A stretch of 64,000 nt of DNA, taken from NCBI GenBank assembly GCA_029834535.1, contig JAQMWT010000009.1:186001-250000 (forward strand), read 5' to 3'. The notes beneath the pieces were generated by a model that was not told where the DNA came from, did not search any database, and was given only the letters and a program-made list of their open reading frames with translations. The translations under genes were made by a program, and so were the position numbers. Of the stretch, positions 24,801 through 32,599 are shown in pieces (the first letter of the stretch is position 1; every line of letters begins with the position of its first letter). Origin of the DNA: Chrysophaeum taylorii. Taxonomy: Eukaryota; Sar; Pelagophyceae; Pelagomonadales; Pelagomonadaceae.

Positions 24801-26059
24801 ATCGCGCGCTGACGGCCTGCCGCGCCGAGCTGTTGACGGTCGCGACCCAGTGGGAGACGTCGACCCTCGCCGTCGCGAGCCGCCAGGGCCCCCACTCGCT
24901 GCGGCGCGCCGGCACCAAGATGAGCCTCTCGCAGCAGTCGACCTCGGATCTCGAGGCCGCGGGCATGACGCCCGAAGAGGCCAACGCGGCGCGCCGCAAG
25001 CGCCTCGACGAGGCGCTCGTCCTCGTCCGCGACGCCGAAACCCTGTCGGTGGTGATGCTGGAAAAGAAGAGCGCGATGGACGAGGCGCGCGCCGAGTTCC
25101 AGGGCTCCCTCGACCTCGCCTCGGAACGCCTCTCGGCGATCCAGGTGGACGTCTTCATCATCGCCGGCATCACGACCGTCTCGAACGCCGTCGCGGCCGC
25201 GCGCGACGCCATCTACGCCGCCCAAAAGGCCCTCCAGGCGATCGACCCCGACCCCGTCAAGCTCGCCGTCGAACGCGCGACCGCCGCCGTCGAGGACGCC
25301 CTCCAGGTCGCCCAGCACGAGGCCGCGCGCGTCGCGGCCATGGTCACCCTCGACGAGTCGGATCGCACGCTCCAGGAAATTTCGTACCAGGCCCAGTCGG
25401 CGGGCTTCGCCGACACCCTCAAGGACATGGTCGCGCTCGCCGAGGAGGCGATCAACACGGCGCGCCAGGCCTGCGCCTACCCCGACGTCCACGTCCTCCA
25501 GACCTCGACCCAGCGCGCCGTCGACGCCGTCAACGGCTGCGGCGAGCTCCTCGAGCGCGAGCAGGCGCGCAAACGCGCCGAAGAAAAGGCCAGGTTCAAC
25601 AAGCTCCTCGGTCGTTTCCAAAAAATGGACGAGGCCAACACCAGCGTCCCAAAATTCGCGCAAAAGGCCGGCGCCTCGAAGCCCCTCTTCAAGGTCAAGC
25701 GCGTCGTCGTCGCCGACGAAAACGTCTCGGGCGTCGGCTCCTCCTCGGACGTCGTACGTTCCGACAAGAAGACCGCCGTGCCTGCCGCCGCCAAGGAGCC
25801 GCCGCGGCAGGTCTCCACCCCGGCGCCCGTCCCCCCGCCACCCCCGCCTGCCGACCTCTCCCTCGACGAATGGATCGAGGCCAAGAACTTGTCTAAATAC
25901 GGCGCCCAAATCCGGGCCATCGCCGGCGACATCCTCGACCTCAAGGAAATTACGGACGACGACGCCGACGAGCTCGTCGCCGAGTGCGCCATGCCCAAGC
26001 TCGGGGCGCGCCGCTTCAAAAAGGCGCTTCTCGAGCTCGGCGCCGACGTTCGGCCATAA
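21890..26059 (+). CDS. Myosin heavy chain with C-terminal SAM-like domain
   Basis: 1389 residues, no introns. Actin-based motor. The start is the ATG at 21890; a GTG two codons upstream is not used. Motor: P-loop GESGAGKTETTK (~172), switch I NNNSSRFGKF (~240), switch II DIFGFED (~477), and an actin-binding region around RYLGQLSALVSVLRES and RFVRCIKTNQ (~690-725) preceded by a poly-Ser loop 2 from a (TCG)n repeat. The neck has one weak IQ-like segment (RRLQRWWIHLQGSILQRKF, ~825). The tail (850-1290) is alanine-rich and helical, made of repeating ~100-residue helical stretches rather than a classical long coiled coil. After a Pro-rich linker (PVPPPPPP), residues ~1323-1387 (SLDEWIEAKNLSKYGAQI ... 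KKALLELGA) look like a SAM domain. The class is uncertain; protist-specific myosins with unusual tails are known. Confidence 0.94.
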   Translation: MNHSANWAETDVGGLCWISDPAQAYLEAQVTAVSDGHVVAATSDGREFHIDLEAPLKPPSRKQKEPPRRILQRVPLRSANGVENMDNLSALHEASILDNIQLRFRMDLIYTNTGPILIAMNPFKWLPIYGDDVINRFHGRPYGQMPPHCYQEAEDAFVQLEKYRKNQAIVICGESGAGKTETTKLMLHYLAVVSKKTAEREARRKSGGEAPESQQTTIAERMVNSNPLLEAFGNAKTLRNNNSSRFGKFTRFDFGMNSSVICGGHLTNLLLEKVRVVEQGEGERNYHVFYQLTAATKAGKAAVSETALVGPAADCGAHGYTNKSHCVDVDGMDDLEEYGAMIGALEALGVKEAEMASILEIAAAVYWAGDVEFDPKEDDETASEVRRDDASKVALGHAGRLLEVPDATALGEALCVRVRELRGGETVVSNNEPHQAQHLRDALSKAVYARLFDWLVHRANTAFDLSSGKETQFIGVLDIFGFEDMRRNGFEQLFINTTNEQLQKVFNDIIFKSEEEEYQREQIDWDKTAFPDNTPCIDLLTRRPQGILRILDAECLRGNAASDGAKLAAKFNKAHGNHNFYEVCGPASVWRRNTGDRTRDEDFLVQHFAGPIVYTIDNFIDKNRDALFGHVHDILASSKNPIVSDIFPKRTEDASSSSSTAGVVEQQHASSSSSSSSVSKQTVANRYLGQLSALVSVLRESSTRFVRCIKTNQEKMPAKLDKPSVLRQLICSGVMAALEVRRAGFPTRVAYREFVREFRAFTPKGTRTFTDDKDLAAKMMSHPHVQERVPASAYRLGVSKLFLQAEVLYELQSVRNAMLYPFVRRLQRWWIHLQGSILQRKFTRCAADLGEALTEASIKAVGAVAYVIEALEAGNRAKMIAWTGVSASAMGGPGTSAAVDAIAAFRIAADNAKKVVAEAVAQKEEAYRIRATLLSEIDSGTERCSALAGVANSLYDPKDCDKLRSAAAEADRALTACRAELLTVATQWETSTLAVASRQGPHSLRRAGTKMSLSQQSTSDLEAAGMTPEEANAARRKRLDEALVLVRDAETLSVVMLEKKSAMDEARAEFQGSLDLASERLSAIQVDVFIIAGITTVSNAVAAARDAIYAAQKALQAIDPDPVKLAVERATAAVEDALQVAQHEAARVAAMVTLDESDRTLQEISYQAQSAGFADTLKDMVALAEEAINTARQACAYPDVHVLQTSTQRAVDAVNGCGELLEREQARKRAEEKARFNKLLGRFQKMDEANTSVPKFAQKAGASKPLFKVKRVVVADENVSGVGSSSDVVRSDKKTAVPAAAKEPPRQVSTPAPVPPPPPPADLSLDEWIEAKNLSKYGAQIRAIAGDILDLKEITDDDADELVAECAMPKLGARRFKKALLELGADVRP

Positions 26060-26413
26060 GCAACACGCACTAAAAAAAATTTTCTCCCCGACATCTTCCT
26101 AACCGAACCACTTTTTTGGAGCGAGTGCCCTCTCGACCGACGAGAGAGCGAGCGAGGGACACTTCAAGAGCGAGTCCGCCGAGCGAGTCCGAATGATGCT
26201 GATGATGAGGATATGCTTTTCACCACACCCCCCGTCGAGCACCAGCACCAGCACCAGCACCACCAGCACCACCAGCACCAGCAGCAGCAGCAGCAGCTTT
26301 TTTAATAAGCCTCGTCCTCCTCCTCCCTCCCCGTGTTTTCGATCGACGCGCATGCTTTACTAGTTCCCTCGCGATCCCCCCATTACTACTATCACGACTC
26401 CCTACCCGTCGTC
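26060..26413. other. Convergent 3' region with CAG/CAC microsatellite
   Basis: Spacer between the stops of the myosin gene (+) and the MYB gene (-). It contains the direct repeat GAGAGAGCGAGCGAGG-like purine tract (~26150) and a (CAG/CAC)n microsatellite at about 26230-26297. Reading frames across it translate only to homopolymers, so I call no gene. Confidence 0.5.
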
Positions 26414-27541
26414 TCAAATTAGGGCGTAACCCAGTTCCTCGTCTGTGATGCTGACGCGCTTTTTGTCTCGAGGGACATCCTCTTCGTCATTCTCCGGCAG
26501 CGGCGGCGGCGGCGGCTCCTTCGCCTCCACGACAGCTCTGCCGGGAGCAGGCAGCAAGGGCTCCTCCTTCGCCTCCTCGACAGCTCTACCGGGAGCAGCT
26601 GCCGCCGGTGGCGGAAGGACGAGAGTTGGAGCCCCCGGTGGTTGTTGTTGTTGGAGGTGGGGGGGCGGTCTCCCTTCGCGCTCGAGGCGCTTGAAATACT
26701 TGGTCAGGTGGCTGCGAACCTGCTCCGAAGTCCGAGTGCCGACCCGCGCGGAGATTCTCCGGTAATCCTTCGGGCCAAACTCGGCGACGGCGGCCATGCA
26801 GAGGCTATGCTCGTCGTCGGTCCAGCGGCGGCGGCCGCGGATCATGGCCGCGGGCGCGGGCGCGGGCGCGGGCGGGGCGGCGGCATCCCTTCGCGCTTTC
26901 TCTTCGGCCTCTTTCTTGCGTTCCATGTCCTCGAGGTCTTTCTGAAACTTGAGCCACGCGGCCTCGACCACCTCCGGGTCGTCGGTCGGACAGTCGACCT
27001 TTGGCCAAGCGTCGAGGGGGTTAACGTAGTTCCAGTTGGGGTCCTGATGGCGCAGGTCTTTTCGACAGGCCCTGCCCGACCTCTTGTTTCGCTTGCAGGC
27101 CGCACAAGGTACGTCGACGAGCATGTCGCAGGGGTTAAAGTCCTTGGGAAATTCCCGGGGCGTCCAGTACCCGGGGGGTTGGTGCGGAGGGTCGGCGTTC
27201 GGCCACATGTAGTCCTCGAGCTTCTCCCCTCGATCTAGGACTTCGTGCGCCGCGACCACGAGGTCGCGCAGCTTTTTGAGGTTGTTGTGGATGAGGTGGT
27301 GGTACCCAATGCACTCCTCGTGCCGTCCGATTTCATGGTTCTCGCGGACAGCTTGGAGCAGTTCCTCGTTTCGGGAGAGAACTTCCTCCACATCGATTAC
27401 CCCCGGCGGGGGGGGGACCTTCGACCAGTCGAACGGCGCGCTGGCCGGGGCGCTCGCGGGCCGCTCCTCCTCCTCCTCTTCCTCTTCCTCCTCCTCCTCC
27501 TCATCCTCCTGCTCGTCGTCGGCGTCCTCGTCTTCGGGCAT
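26414..27541 (-). CDS. MYB/SANT (SHAQKYF-like) DNA-binding protein
   Basis: 375 residues from ATG 27541. Order: acidic poly-Glu N-terminus (a (TCC)n repeat on the plus strand), a helical region (~50-105), a Cys-rich basic cluster C-A-A-C-K-R-N-K-R-S-G-R-A-C (~146-159), a charged helix, then a single MYB/SANT repeat (~236-287: RRRWTDDEHSLCMAAVAEFG ... VRSHLTKYFKRL). The VRSHLTKYF end matches the VRSHAQKYF signature of one-repeat MYB factors, which bind I-box or TATCC-type sites in plants and occur widely in stramenopiles. The C-terminal third is Pro/Gln-rich with an ~18-residue duplication (PGRAVEEAKE / PGRAVVEAKE), typical of activation regions. The Cys cluster before the SANT repeat is unusual and could bind zinc. 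Likely a nuclear transcription regulator; targets unknown. Confidence 0.82.
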   Translation of the reverse strand: MPEDEDADDEQEDEEEEEEEEEEEEERPASAPASAPFDWSKVPPPPGVIDVEEVLSRNEELLQAVRENHEIGRHEECIGYHHLIHNNLKKLRDLVVAAHEVLDRGEKLEDYMWPNADPPHQPPGYWTPREFPKDFNPCDMLVDVPCAACKRNKRSGRACRKDLRHQDPNWNYVNPLDAWPKVDCPTDDPEVVEAAWLKFQKDLEDMERKKEAEEKARRDAAAPPAPAPAPAAMIRGRRRWTDDEHSLCMAAVAEFGPKDYRRISARVGTRTSEQVRSHLTKYFKRLEREGRPPPHLQQQQPPGAPTLVLPPPAAAAPGRAVEEAKEEPLLPAPGRAVVEAKEPPPPPLPENDEEDVPRDKKRVSITDEELGYALI

Positions 27542-28242
27542 ATGTTATTTTCTGCCAGTTGCTTCTCTTGAGCCCTTATTTAATTGAATTGAATTTAATT
27601 TATTTACCCTGCGATCGCTAACCGTTGGTTGCGATGGAGGACGGCGCCTAACACGCTTGCTCCCTGCGGCGGCCCCAGCCGTCCCGGAGTGAGACGGTGC
27701 CTGCTCGGCTCCCGGACTGGCCGGTTAGCACCCGGAAAGTCCGCGCTGGGATGGGGTTCGCTCGGTTGGGCAGAACGCGACGGACAGGTCGATTGTTCGT
27801 GGACCAACACGTCCGCGGCCTGCGACGCTTTTGCACGACCTCGCACAAGACCGCGCGCAGTGACGGTCCACCATCAACAAGTCCGTCCTCGTCCCTCGCC
27901 TCTGCCCCAACTGCGTGAATTTTCCTCTGTGATTCCGTACCGGCTCCTGCCGGTCCGGCCTGGCTCCCATGCTCGGGAGAGGTCTGAAGTTAGTAGTTAG
28001 TTATTTATCGAGGGCAATAATGCGCCCATCGGCCGGCCCCTTGGTGTTTTTTATTATTTTTTTTTTTTCGGCGGCCCCAATAAAATTATTTCATTTCCTT
28101 TCCTTTGGCCGCTTTTTCAGCCTCTGGTGGTCCGCCAGACAGGCACCGGCGGCACGTGCTGACGAGGAAGGAGGAGGTGCCGGGATTTAAGACGTTCACT
28201 TGGAACCAACCCCGACCCTCTTCTTCACCAAAAGACTACTCC
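27542..28242. other. Intergenic region with GC-rich segment and dispersed repeat
   Basis: Between the start of the MYB gene and the 3' end of the Cwc2-like gene. 27604-27935 is a GC-rich block whose ORFs on both strands resemble nothing I recognise. It could be a transposon relic or an unidentified RNA. It ends in the dispersed repeat at 27941-28003. From 28010 on, the DNA is AT-rich with T-runs. Confidence 0.4.
27941..28003 (+). repeat. Dispersed ~63-bp repeat, copy 1
   Basis: Starts CGGCTCCTGCCGGTCCGGCC and ends in GTTAG units. It matches 43704-43767 with one substitution and a small length change in the terminal GTTA run. One copy lies near unique gene space and the other inside the hAT-like element's subterminal DNA, 16 kb away, so this is a mobile or amplified sequence. 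Confidence 0.75.
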
Positions 28243-29925
28243 CTAACCACCCGCAGGACGCGTCCAGGTCGTGGCCTGGGTGGCGGCGTGGTAGAAGTAG
28301 GTGGCGCCCGAGGCCGGGTCTACGGTCTGGGCCCAGCCTGCGGGGAGCGAGGGGGTCTCCTCCCCTTGGGGTGGTTGGTGGGGAGCAGGTGCCGCGGCAG
28401 CGGCTTGGGCGGCGGCTTTGTCGGCGGCGTCGAGGGCGGCCATCGCGCGGTCGGCGTTGGCGTCGGCGACTTGGTGCGGGGCCTCGCGGGAGGTCTCGTT
28501 CGTGCGCGGATTCCACCAGTAGGTTGATCCGTCCTGGGTATCGGCGACCGGGCGCCATTCGTCCTCGTACTGAGGATCGGTGTCGGGATAGCGAGCGGCC
28601 TCTTCTTCTTCATCGCCCGTCTTGAGGCGCTTGGGTGCCGGGAGGTGGTAGTCGGCGGGGTGGTCGGCGTCGGCGTCGACGGTCGCGCCGCGCGCATTCA
28701 TCATCTGCACCAAAGCGTCGGCGTCGGCGCGGGCGGAGGCGTCGCGGGCGACGGGGTTGGGGTCGTCGTGGGCCCAGCGCAAGTTGAGGTTTTCGTCGTG
28801 ATCGAGGGAGTTGTTGGACATGGCTTCGCGCGCGAACTCGGCCGACGAGCGGTACCGGTACCTGACGAAGGCTATCGACAGTCTCGACACGAGGTTGACG
28901 TTCTCGAGCTCGCCCCACTCCCCAAAGTGGCGCCATATCGTCTCCTCGAGGGCCGCCGGGTCGGCGTACTCGGCCTTGACGAGGCCGCCCACGTACAAGG
29001 TGCGGCAGGGTTTCATCATCGCGCCCACCCCCGTCATGTCGTCGCGAAAATCCTTGTGGCGCTCTCTCCCAAAGCAGTCGCGAGCCTCGTCCTTGGCCAG
29101 GCGCTCGAGGTCGGCCTTCGCCGGAATTCTGTGAAAGTAGCGGCACTCGGGGCCGAGGGCGCACGACCCCCTCGCAAAAAACAGGCAGAAATTCGCCTGC
29201 GCGCGGCGGCCCTTCTTGTCGGCCTTGGTGTAGCCGGCGTCGGTGGCTAAGACGCATCTCGTCTCCGACTTCTCGCGCTCCTCGTCCTTCCAGTGGTCCC
29301 CGACGTACTTTCCCCAGTAAATGTTGTACTCGTACGCTCCCTCCAGCACCGTGTTCTTCGAGGCAATGTACTCGACCTGCCGCCGCGCCGGCCTCTCGAC
29401 GTAAACGTCGTTGTTCCGCTCGTAGCCCGAAGCGGCCGTCGACCCGGCCGCCCCGCGACCGAACCACCCGGAGGCGTGCGGGGTCGGGCCCATCTCCTTC
29501 GGACGCTCCCACTGGGACTCGCCCGTGGCGGTGTTCACGTAGTACAGGTGCCGCGCCGATGGGTCGAAAATCTCCTTCCACTCGCCGTGAGCCGTCAAAG
29601 TCGTCGCTTCGTCGTTCGCCGCGCTCCCGTGGACGAGACCGCCCTCGCGCTTCTTCTTCTTGGCGCGACACTGGATGCACCGCGCCCGGCTCGCGTAGTT
29701 CTCCGTCTGGCACTCTTCGCACACCCAGTTCTTTTCGAACAAGGTGTAGGCCGACCCCATCTTCCCCACGACGCCCACGGGAATCATGTGACGCGACAGA
29801 CCACCACTGCTCCGCGAGCTCACGCCCGTCTCCGGCACAAAGTTCTGCGGCTTCTCCAGTCTCCCGGCCTCGCCGAGCCGCTCCTGCGACGGCGCCAATG
29901 GCACAACCGTCCCCTTCTCGGGCAT
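28243..29925 (-). CDS. Cwc2/RBM22-type spliceosome protein with RanBP2 and WW domains
   Basis: 560 residues, ATG at 29925, intronless. Domains in order: RanBP2-type zinc finger (C69-x2-C72-x10-C83-x2-C86); WW domain 1 (~114-144, GEWKEIFD ... TGESQWERP); CCCH zinc finger C247-x7-C255-x5-C261-x3-H265; the block DCFGRERHKDFRDDMTGVG (~283-301), diagnostic of the Cwc2/RBM22 Torus region; an RRM (~307-385, CRTLYVGGL ... RWAHDDPNP); WW-like domain 2 (~456-482); and WW domain 3 (~537-566, WAQTVDPASGATYFY ... TTWTRP). Cwc2/RBM22 proteins sit in the NineTeen-related part of the active spliceosome, contact U6 snRNA and stabilise the catalytic core. Yeast and animal homologues lack the added RanBP2 and WW modules. 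It is divergent from the next gene (95 bp). A TAGGGTTAGGG-like motif precedes the ATG. Confidence 0.87.
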   Translation of the reverse strand: MPEKGTVVPLAPSQERLGEAGRLEKPQNFVPETGVSSRSSGGLSRHMIPVGVVGKMGSAYTLFEKNWVCEECQTENYASRARCIQCRAKKKKREGGLVHGSAANDEATTLTAHGEWKEIFDPSARHLYYVNTATGESQWERPKEMGPTPHASGWFGRGAAGSTAASGYERNNDVYVERPARRQVEYIASKNTVLEGAYEYNIYWGKYVGDHWKDEEREKSETRCVLATDAGYTKADKKGRRAQANFCLFFARGSCALGPECRYFHRIPAKADLERLAKDEARDCFGRERHKDFRDDMTGVGAMMKPCRTLYVGGLVKAEYADPAALEETIWRHFGEWGELENVNLVSRLSIAFVRYRYRSSAEFAREAMSNNSLDHDENLNLRWAHDDPNPVARDASARADADALVQMMNARGATVDADADHPADYHLPAPKRLKTGDEEEEAARYPDTDPQYEDEWRPVADTQDGSTYWWNPRTNETSREAPHQVADANADRAMAALDAADKAAAQAAAAAPAPHQPPQGEETPSLPAGWAQTVDPASGATYFYHAATQATTWTRPAGG

Positions 29926-30020
29926 CTTCTTCTGTACACAACCCTAACCCTTACACCTGTTCGCTCACCCTTTTTTTGAGTTTACTCCTTCCTCCTAAAC
30001 CCTTCTTCTTCTTCTTCTTC

Positions 30021-30860
30021 ATGTTGTTCTTCTTCCTGGCCGGCGTCGCCGTCTCGCCTCGCGGCTTCGTCGCGCTCCTCTCGAACCACCGGCGCCTCTG
30101 CCCCGTCGTGATCTCGCCCCAAGATAAGGACAGGGTCGTGTCCGCCGAAGCCCTCACAATTCTCCAGCTCATCCAGGGCATCGACACGGCGACCTTCCTG
30201 CCGCCCGACGCCCTCGACTCCGCCTTCGACGGCGCCCAGACCGACCTCGAGAGGGTCTGCGTGCGCGTTGCCCCCGAAACTGCGTCCTCTCTTCTTCTTC
30301 GGGGGGTTACAGAGCCGCGGGGGGTCTGCGATCGGCGAACGGCGAGAGAGCGCGCCCGGGCCCTCGCCGAAGCCTTCTCGCGCCTTGGCCTCGCGACCAC
30401 TTTGGCCCAAGCCGAGGACCTCTTGGTGACCTTCGCCGACGCTCGAGGCGACCTCACGCGCGCGGCGTTCTCCGATGCCCTCGCCTCCGCCCGAGCCAAT
30501 CGGAGCCCGCCGAGCCCTATAGCGACGACCCTCGTCGCCACCGACGGACGCGAGGCCGACGTCGACAACTTCCAAGCTCTGGCCCTCGCGATGCGCTACA
30601 ATGCCGACCTCCGCGTCGACGACGCCCTCTTCGAGGCCGATTTTGCCATCGACGCCCGCGACGCCGAGACCCACTTCCCCCTCTTCAAGTCCCTCGGGGA
30701 CCTCCAGCTCGACGGCGCTCGCCTCGCGGCGCACTCGAACCGAATGTTCGCCGACGCCGCCCGCCGCATAGACTCCGACTCCTCCTTTTTGCCGGCCGAC
30801 GAACCATCTTCCTCCGACAGCGTCGGCCTCTTCAGGCCGGAGGACTACTACTATACGTAG
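30021..30860 (+). CDS. Hypothetical protein with signal-like N-terminus
   Basis: 279 residues from the ATG at 30021, which follows a (CTT)n run. An in-frame upstream extension exists but runs antisense through the neighbouring gene and is not credible. The first ~12 residues (MLFFFLAGVAVS) are hydrophobic and could act as a signal peptide or as the start of a plastid presequence. The rest is acidic, Ala/Asp-rich and mostly helical, with no motif that I recognise. Segments such as LVTFADARGDLTRAAFSDAL loosely resemble a degenerate EF-hand, but the loop lacks the full calcium-ligand spacing. It shares a 95-bp divergent promoter with the Cwc2-like gene. Base composition and codon use match the neighbours, which supports a real gene. 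Confidence 0.5.
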   Translation: MLFFFLAGVAVSPRGFVALLSNHRRLCPVVISPQDKDRVVSAEALTILQLIQGIDTATFLPPDALDSAFDGAQTDLERVCVRVAPETASSLLLRGVTEPRGVCDRRTARERARALAEAFSRLGLATTLAQAEDLLVTFADARGDLTRAAFSDALASARANRSPPSPIATTLVATDGREADVDNFQALALAMRYNADLRVDDALFEADFAIDARDAETHFPLFKSLGDLQLDGARLAAHSNRMFADAARRIDSDSSFLPADEPSSSDSVGLFRPEDYYYT

Positions 30861-31396
30861 ACTTTTGTTTTTATTGTGTCATTCATGCTTTTGATTCGTC
30901 GAGTGCTGCTGCTGCAAAAAGCCGAGCGGTCAGACTACCGTCTGGATACACGAGGCGGCGGCGGCCGGGAGACGTAGGCCTTTTGTCTTCTGAGTTGGCG
31001 GAGCCTCCTCCTCGAGGGTCAACTCGCGCGAAGTGCTGCGGCGTTGATCTAACTAACTTGAAGGCTTTATAGAGTATGCGCGCCTGTGGCCCGCAGCATT
31101 TGGGATCGTCGAAGGCGCTGGGTCGTCGATACTATGAGCGGGTGTGTTGGATGGACGCGAGGGCGACCTGTGTTGTCGCCAAAGGTCCAGTTGGTGGTTC
31201 GAGCGAAAGCGGGGAAGTCAAGCGAGACGCGGGCGATCAAACTCGTCGTCGAGGTCTTTAGAGCACAGACGTTAGTTATCCTACTACCTAGTTGGTTGTA
31301 ACTAACCCCTGGATGACCCACCCAACGGAATATCATCCATCTCCCGTTGTGTTGCTGTGTTGGTGGATTCAACGGAATAATAGGCTTCAAAATGCG
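30861..31396. other. Intergenic region upstream of GT-B-like gene
   Basis: Contains the 3' end of the preceding gene, a GC-rich stretch with CTG/CGG runs (30905-31030) and small ORFs on both strands (31067-31438) that have no recognisable domain. The region probably holds the promoter and 5' UTR of the gene starting at 31397. Nothing else can be supported. Confidence 0.45.
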
Positions 31397-32482
31397 ATGA
31401 AGGTAGCATTTTACGTGAGCGGGCACGGGCTCGAGCACGCGACTCGGTCGATTGTGGTGATGAACGAGCTGATGTCGCGGTACGGCGTGGAGCTCGTGGT
31501 GGTGAGCATGGCCCCCAAGTCGTTCTTTCTGAAGAACGTCAAGCCGTGTTGCGGGAGCGTGCGCGTGGAACGGCGTAAGACGGACGCGGAGGCTGTACAG
31601 AAGTCCGCGCTCGAGGTGGACCCGGAGGCGTCCGTCGCCAAGTATGCCGCCTTGGGCCGCGAGGCCCTCATCGTGACGGAGCAGCAGTGGCTCGGAGCGG
31701 AGGGGATCGACTTAGTTGTCGTGGACCTCGCGGCCGTTCCGGTTCGCGCGGCCTCGTTGGCCGGCATCCCGTCGGTCATTCTCTCCAATTTCACCTGGGA
31801 CGACATCTACGAAGCCTGGGGGGCAGAAATCGACCAGTGTCGAGCGGATTACAAATGTGCGACGCTCTATCTCCAATACCCGGGGGGCTCCCCCAACCGC
31901 CACCTCAACCCCAACCCCCTCCCGCTCCTCGCGCGGGCCGCGCGCAAACCCCGGCACCTCGTCCGCTCCGAGCTCGGGCTTGTGTCGGACCGCGTGGTCT
32001 TGTTAGGGTTTGGGAGTCGCGCGGGATGGCCGGCGCTTCCCAGAACACCCGACGGCTGGACCTGTCTCTCGATGCCGGGCGGAGACTCCTCCCGAAAACA
32101 CGCCCTCCCCGACGACGCCTACATCCCGGACTTCGTCAACGCGGCCGACTGCGTCATCTCCAAGTTGGGCTACGGCATAGTCAGCGAGTGTCTCTCCCAC
32201 GGCACGCCGCTCTTCTACCTCCAACGCCGGAAATGGCCCGAAGAGGCTTACCTCGTCAAACTTCTCGGCGACGCGGGGCACGAGATTCCACAAGCCGACT
32301 TCTTCAACGGCAACTGGCACCTTGACAGACTGGACACAATGCGATCCGCCATTAAATCTAACCCAAACTTCGGCCACCTCCGGCTCGAAACCGACCACCC
32401 GTCAAACTTCGCGGAAACAGACGATGTCCGGGTCGAGCCCGCGGCCATCGCCGCCGAAACCATCGCCAGCCTTCTTCTCTAG
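31397..32482 (+). CDS. GT-B-like protein related to arabinokinase N-terminal domain
   Basis: 361 residues. The start is the ATG immediately before KVAFYVSGHGLEHATRS; the longer ORF upstream has no conserved sequence. The opening strand 'FYVSGHG-x-x-HATR', then LVVVDLAAVPVRAASLAGIP, SVILSNFTWDDIYEAW, YLQYPGG, ELGLVSDRVVLLGFGS, GWTCLSMPG, DAYIPDFVNAADCVISKLGYG, VSECLSHGTPLFYLQR and EEAYLVKLL parallel the glycosyltransferase-like N-terminal half of plant L-arabinokinase (ARA1). That half precedes a GHMP kinase domain. Here the ORF stops after the GT-B-like half, and no kinase domain follows in the window. The fold suggests binding of a nucleotide sugar; the activity is unknown. Located in the cytosol by absence of a signal peptide. 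Confidence 0.75.
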   Translation: MKVAFYVSGHGLEHATRSIVVMNELMSRYGVELVVVSMAPKSFFLKNVKPCCGSVRVERRKTDAEAVQKSALEVDPEASVAKYAALGREALIVTEQQWLGAEGIDLVVVDLAAVPVRAASLAGIPSVILSNFTWDDIYEAWGAEIDQCRADYKCATLYLQYPGGSPNRHLNPNPLPLLARAARKPRHLVRSELGLVSDRVVLLGFGSRAGWPALPRTPDGWTCLSMPGGDSSRKHALPDDAYIPDFVNAADCVISKLGYGIVSECLSHGTPLFYLQRRKWPEEAYLVKLLGDAGHEIPQADFFNGNWHLDRLDTMRSAIKSNPNFGHLRLETDHPSNFAETDDVRVEPAAIAAETIASLLL

Positions 32483-32599
32483 CCAAGCTGCTGCCTTACT
32501 CCCCTGTCACCGCATGCTACTCAAGAATGCTGCATTGAAAAGTTCGTGATATATATCGTGCGACCATTTTGACTAGCTCACTAACTAACTTAACTACCT

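Noticed and set aside
22922-25909. 995-residue antisense ORF across the myosin gene (and an 800-residue +1-frame ORF at 23494-25896)
   Set aside because: GC-rich codon bias keeps antisense and shifted frames open. Their translations are Arg/Gly/Asp-rich without domains, while the sense frame has all myosin motifs.
27604-27935. A structured RNA gene (RNase P, SRP or snRNA) in the GC-rich spacer
   Set aside because: None of the signature sequences of these RNAs could be found; left as unassigned.
29559-30020. N-terminal extension of the hypothetical gene at 30021
   Set aside because: The extension runs antisense through the Cwc2-like coding region and is Ser/Arg-rich shadow sequence.
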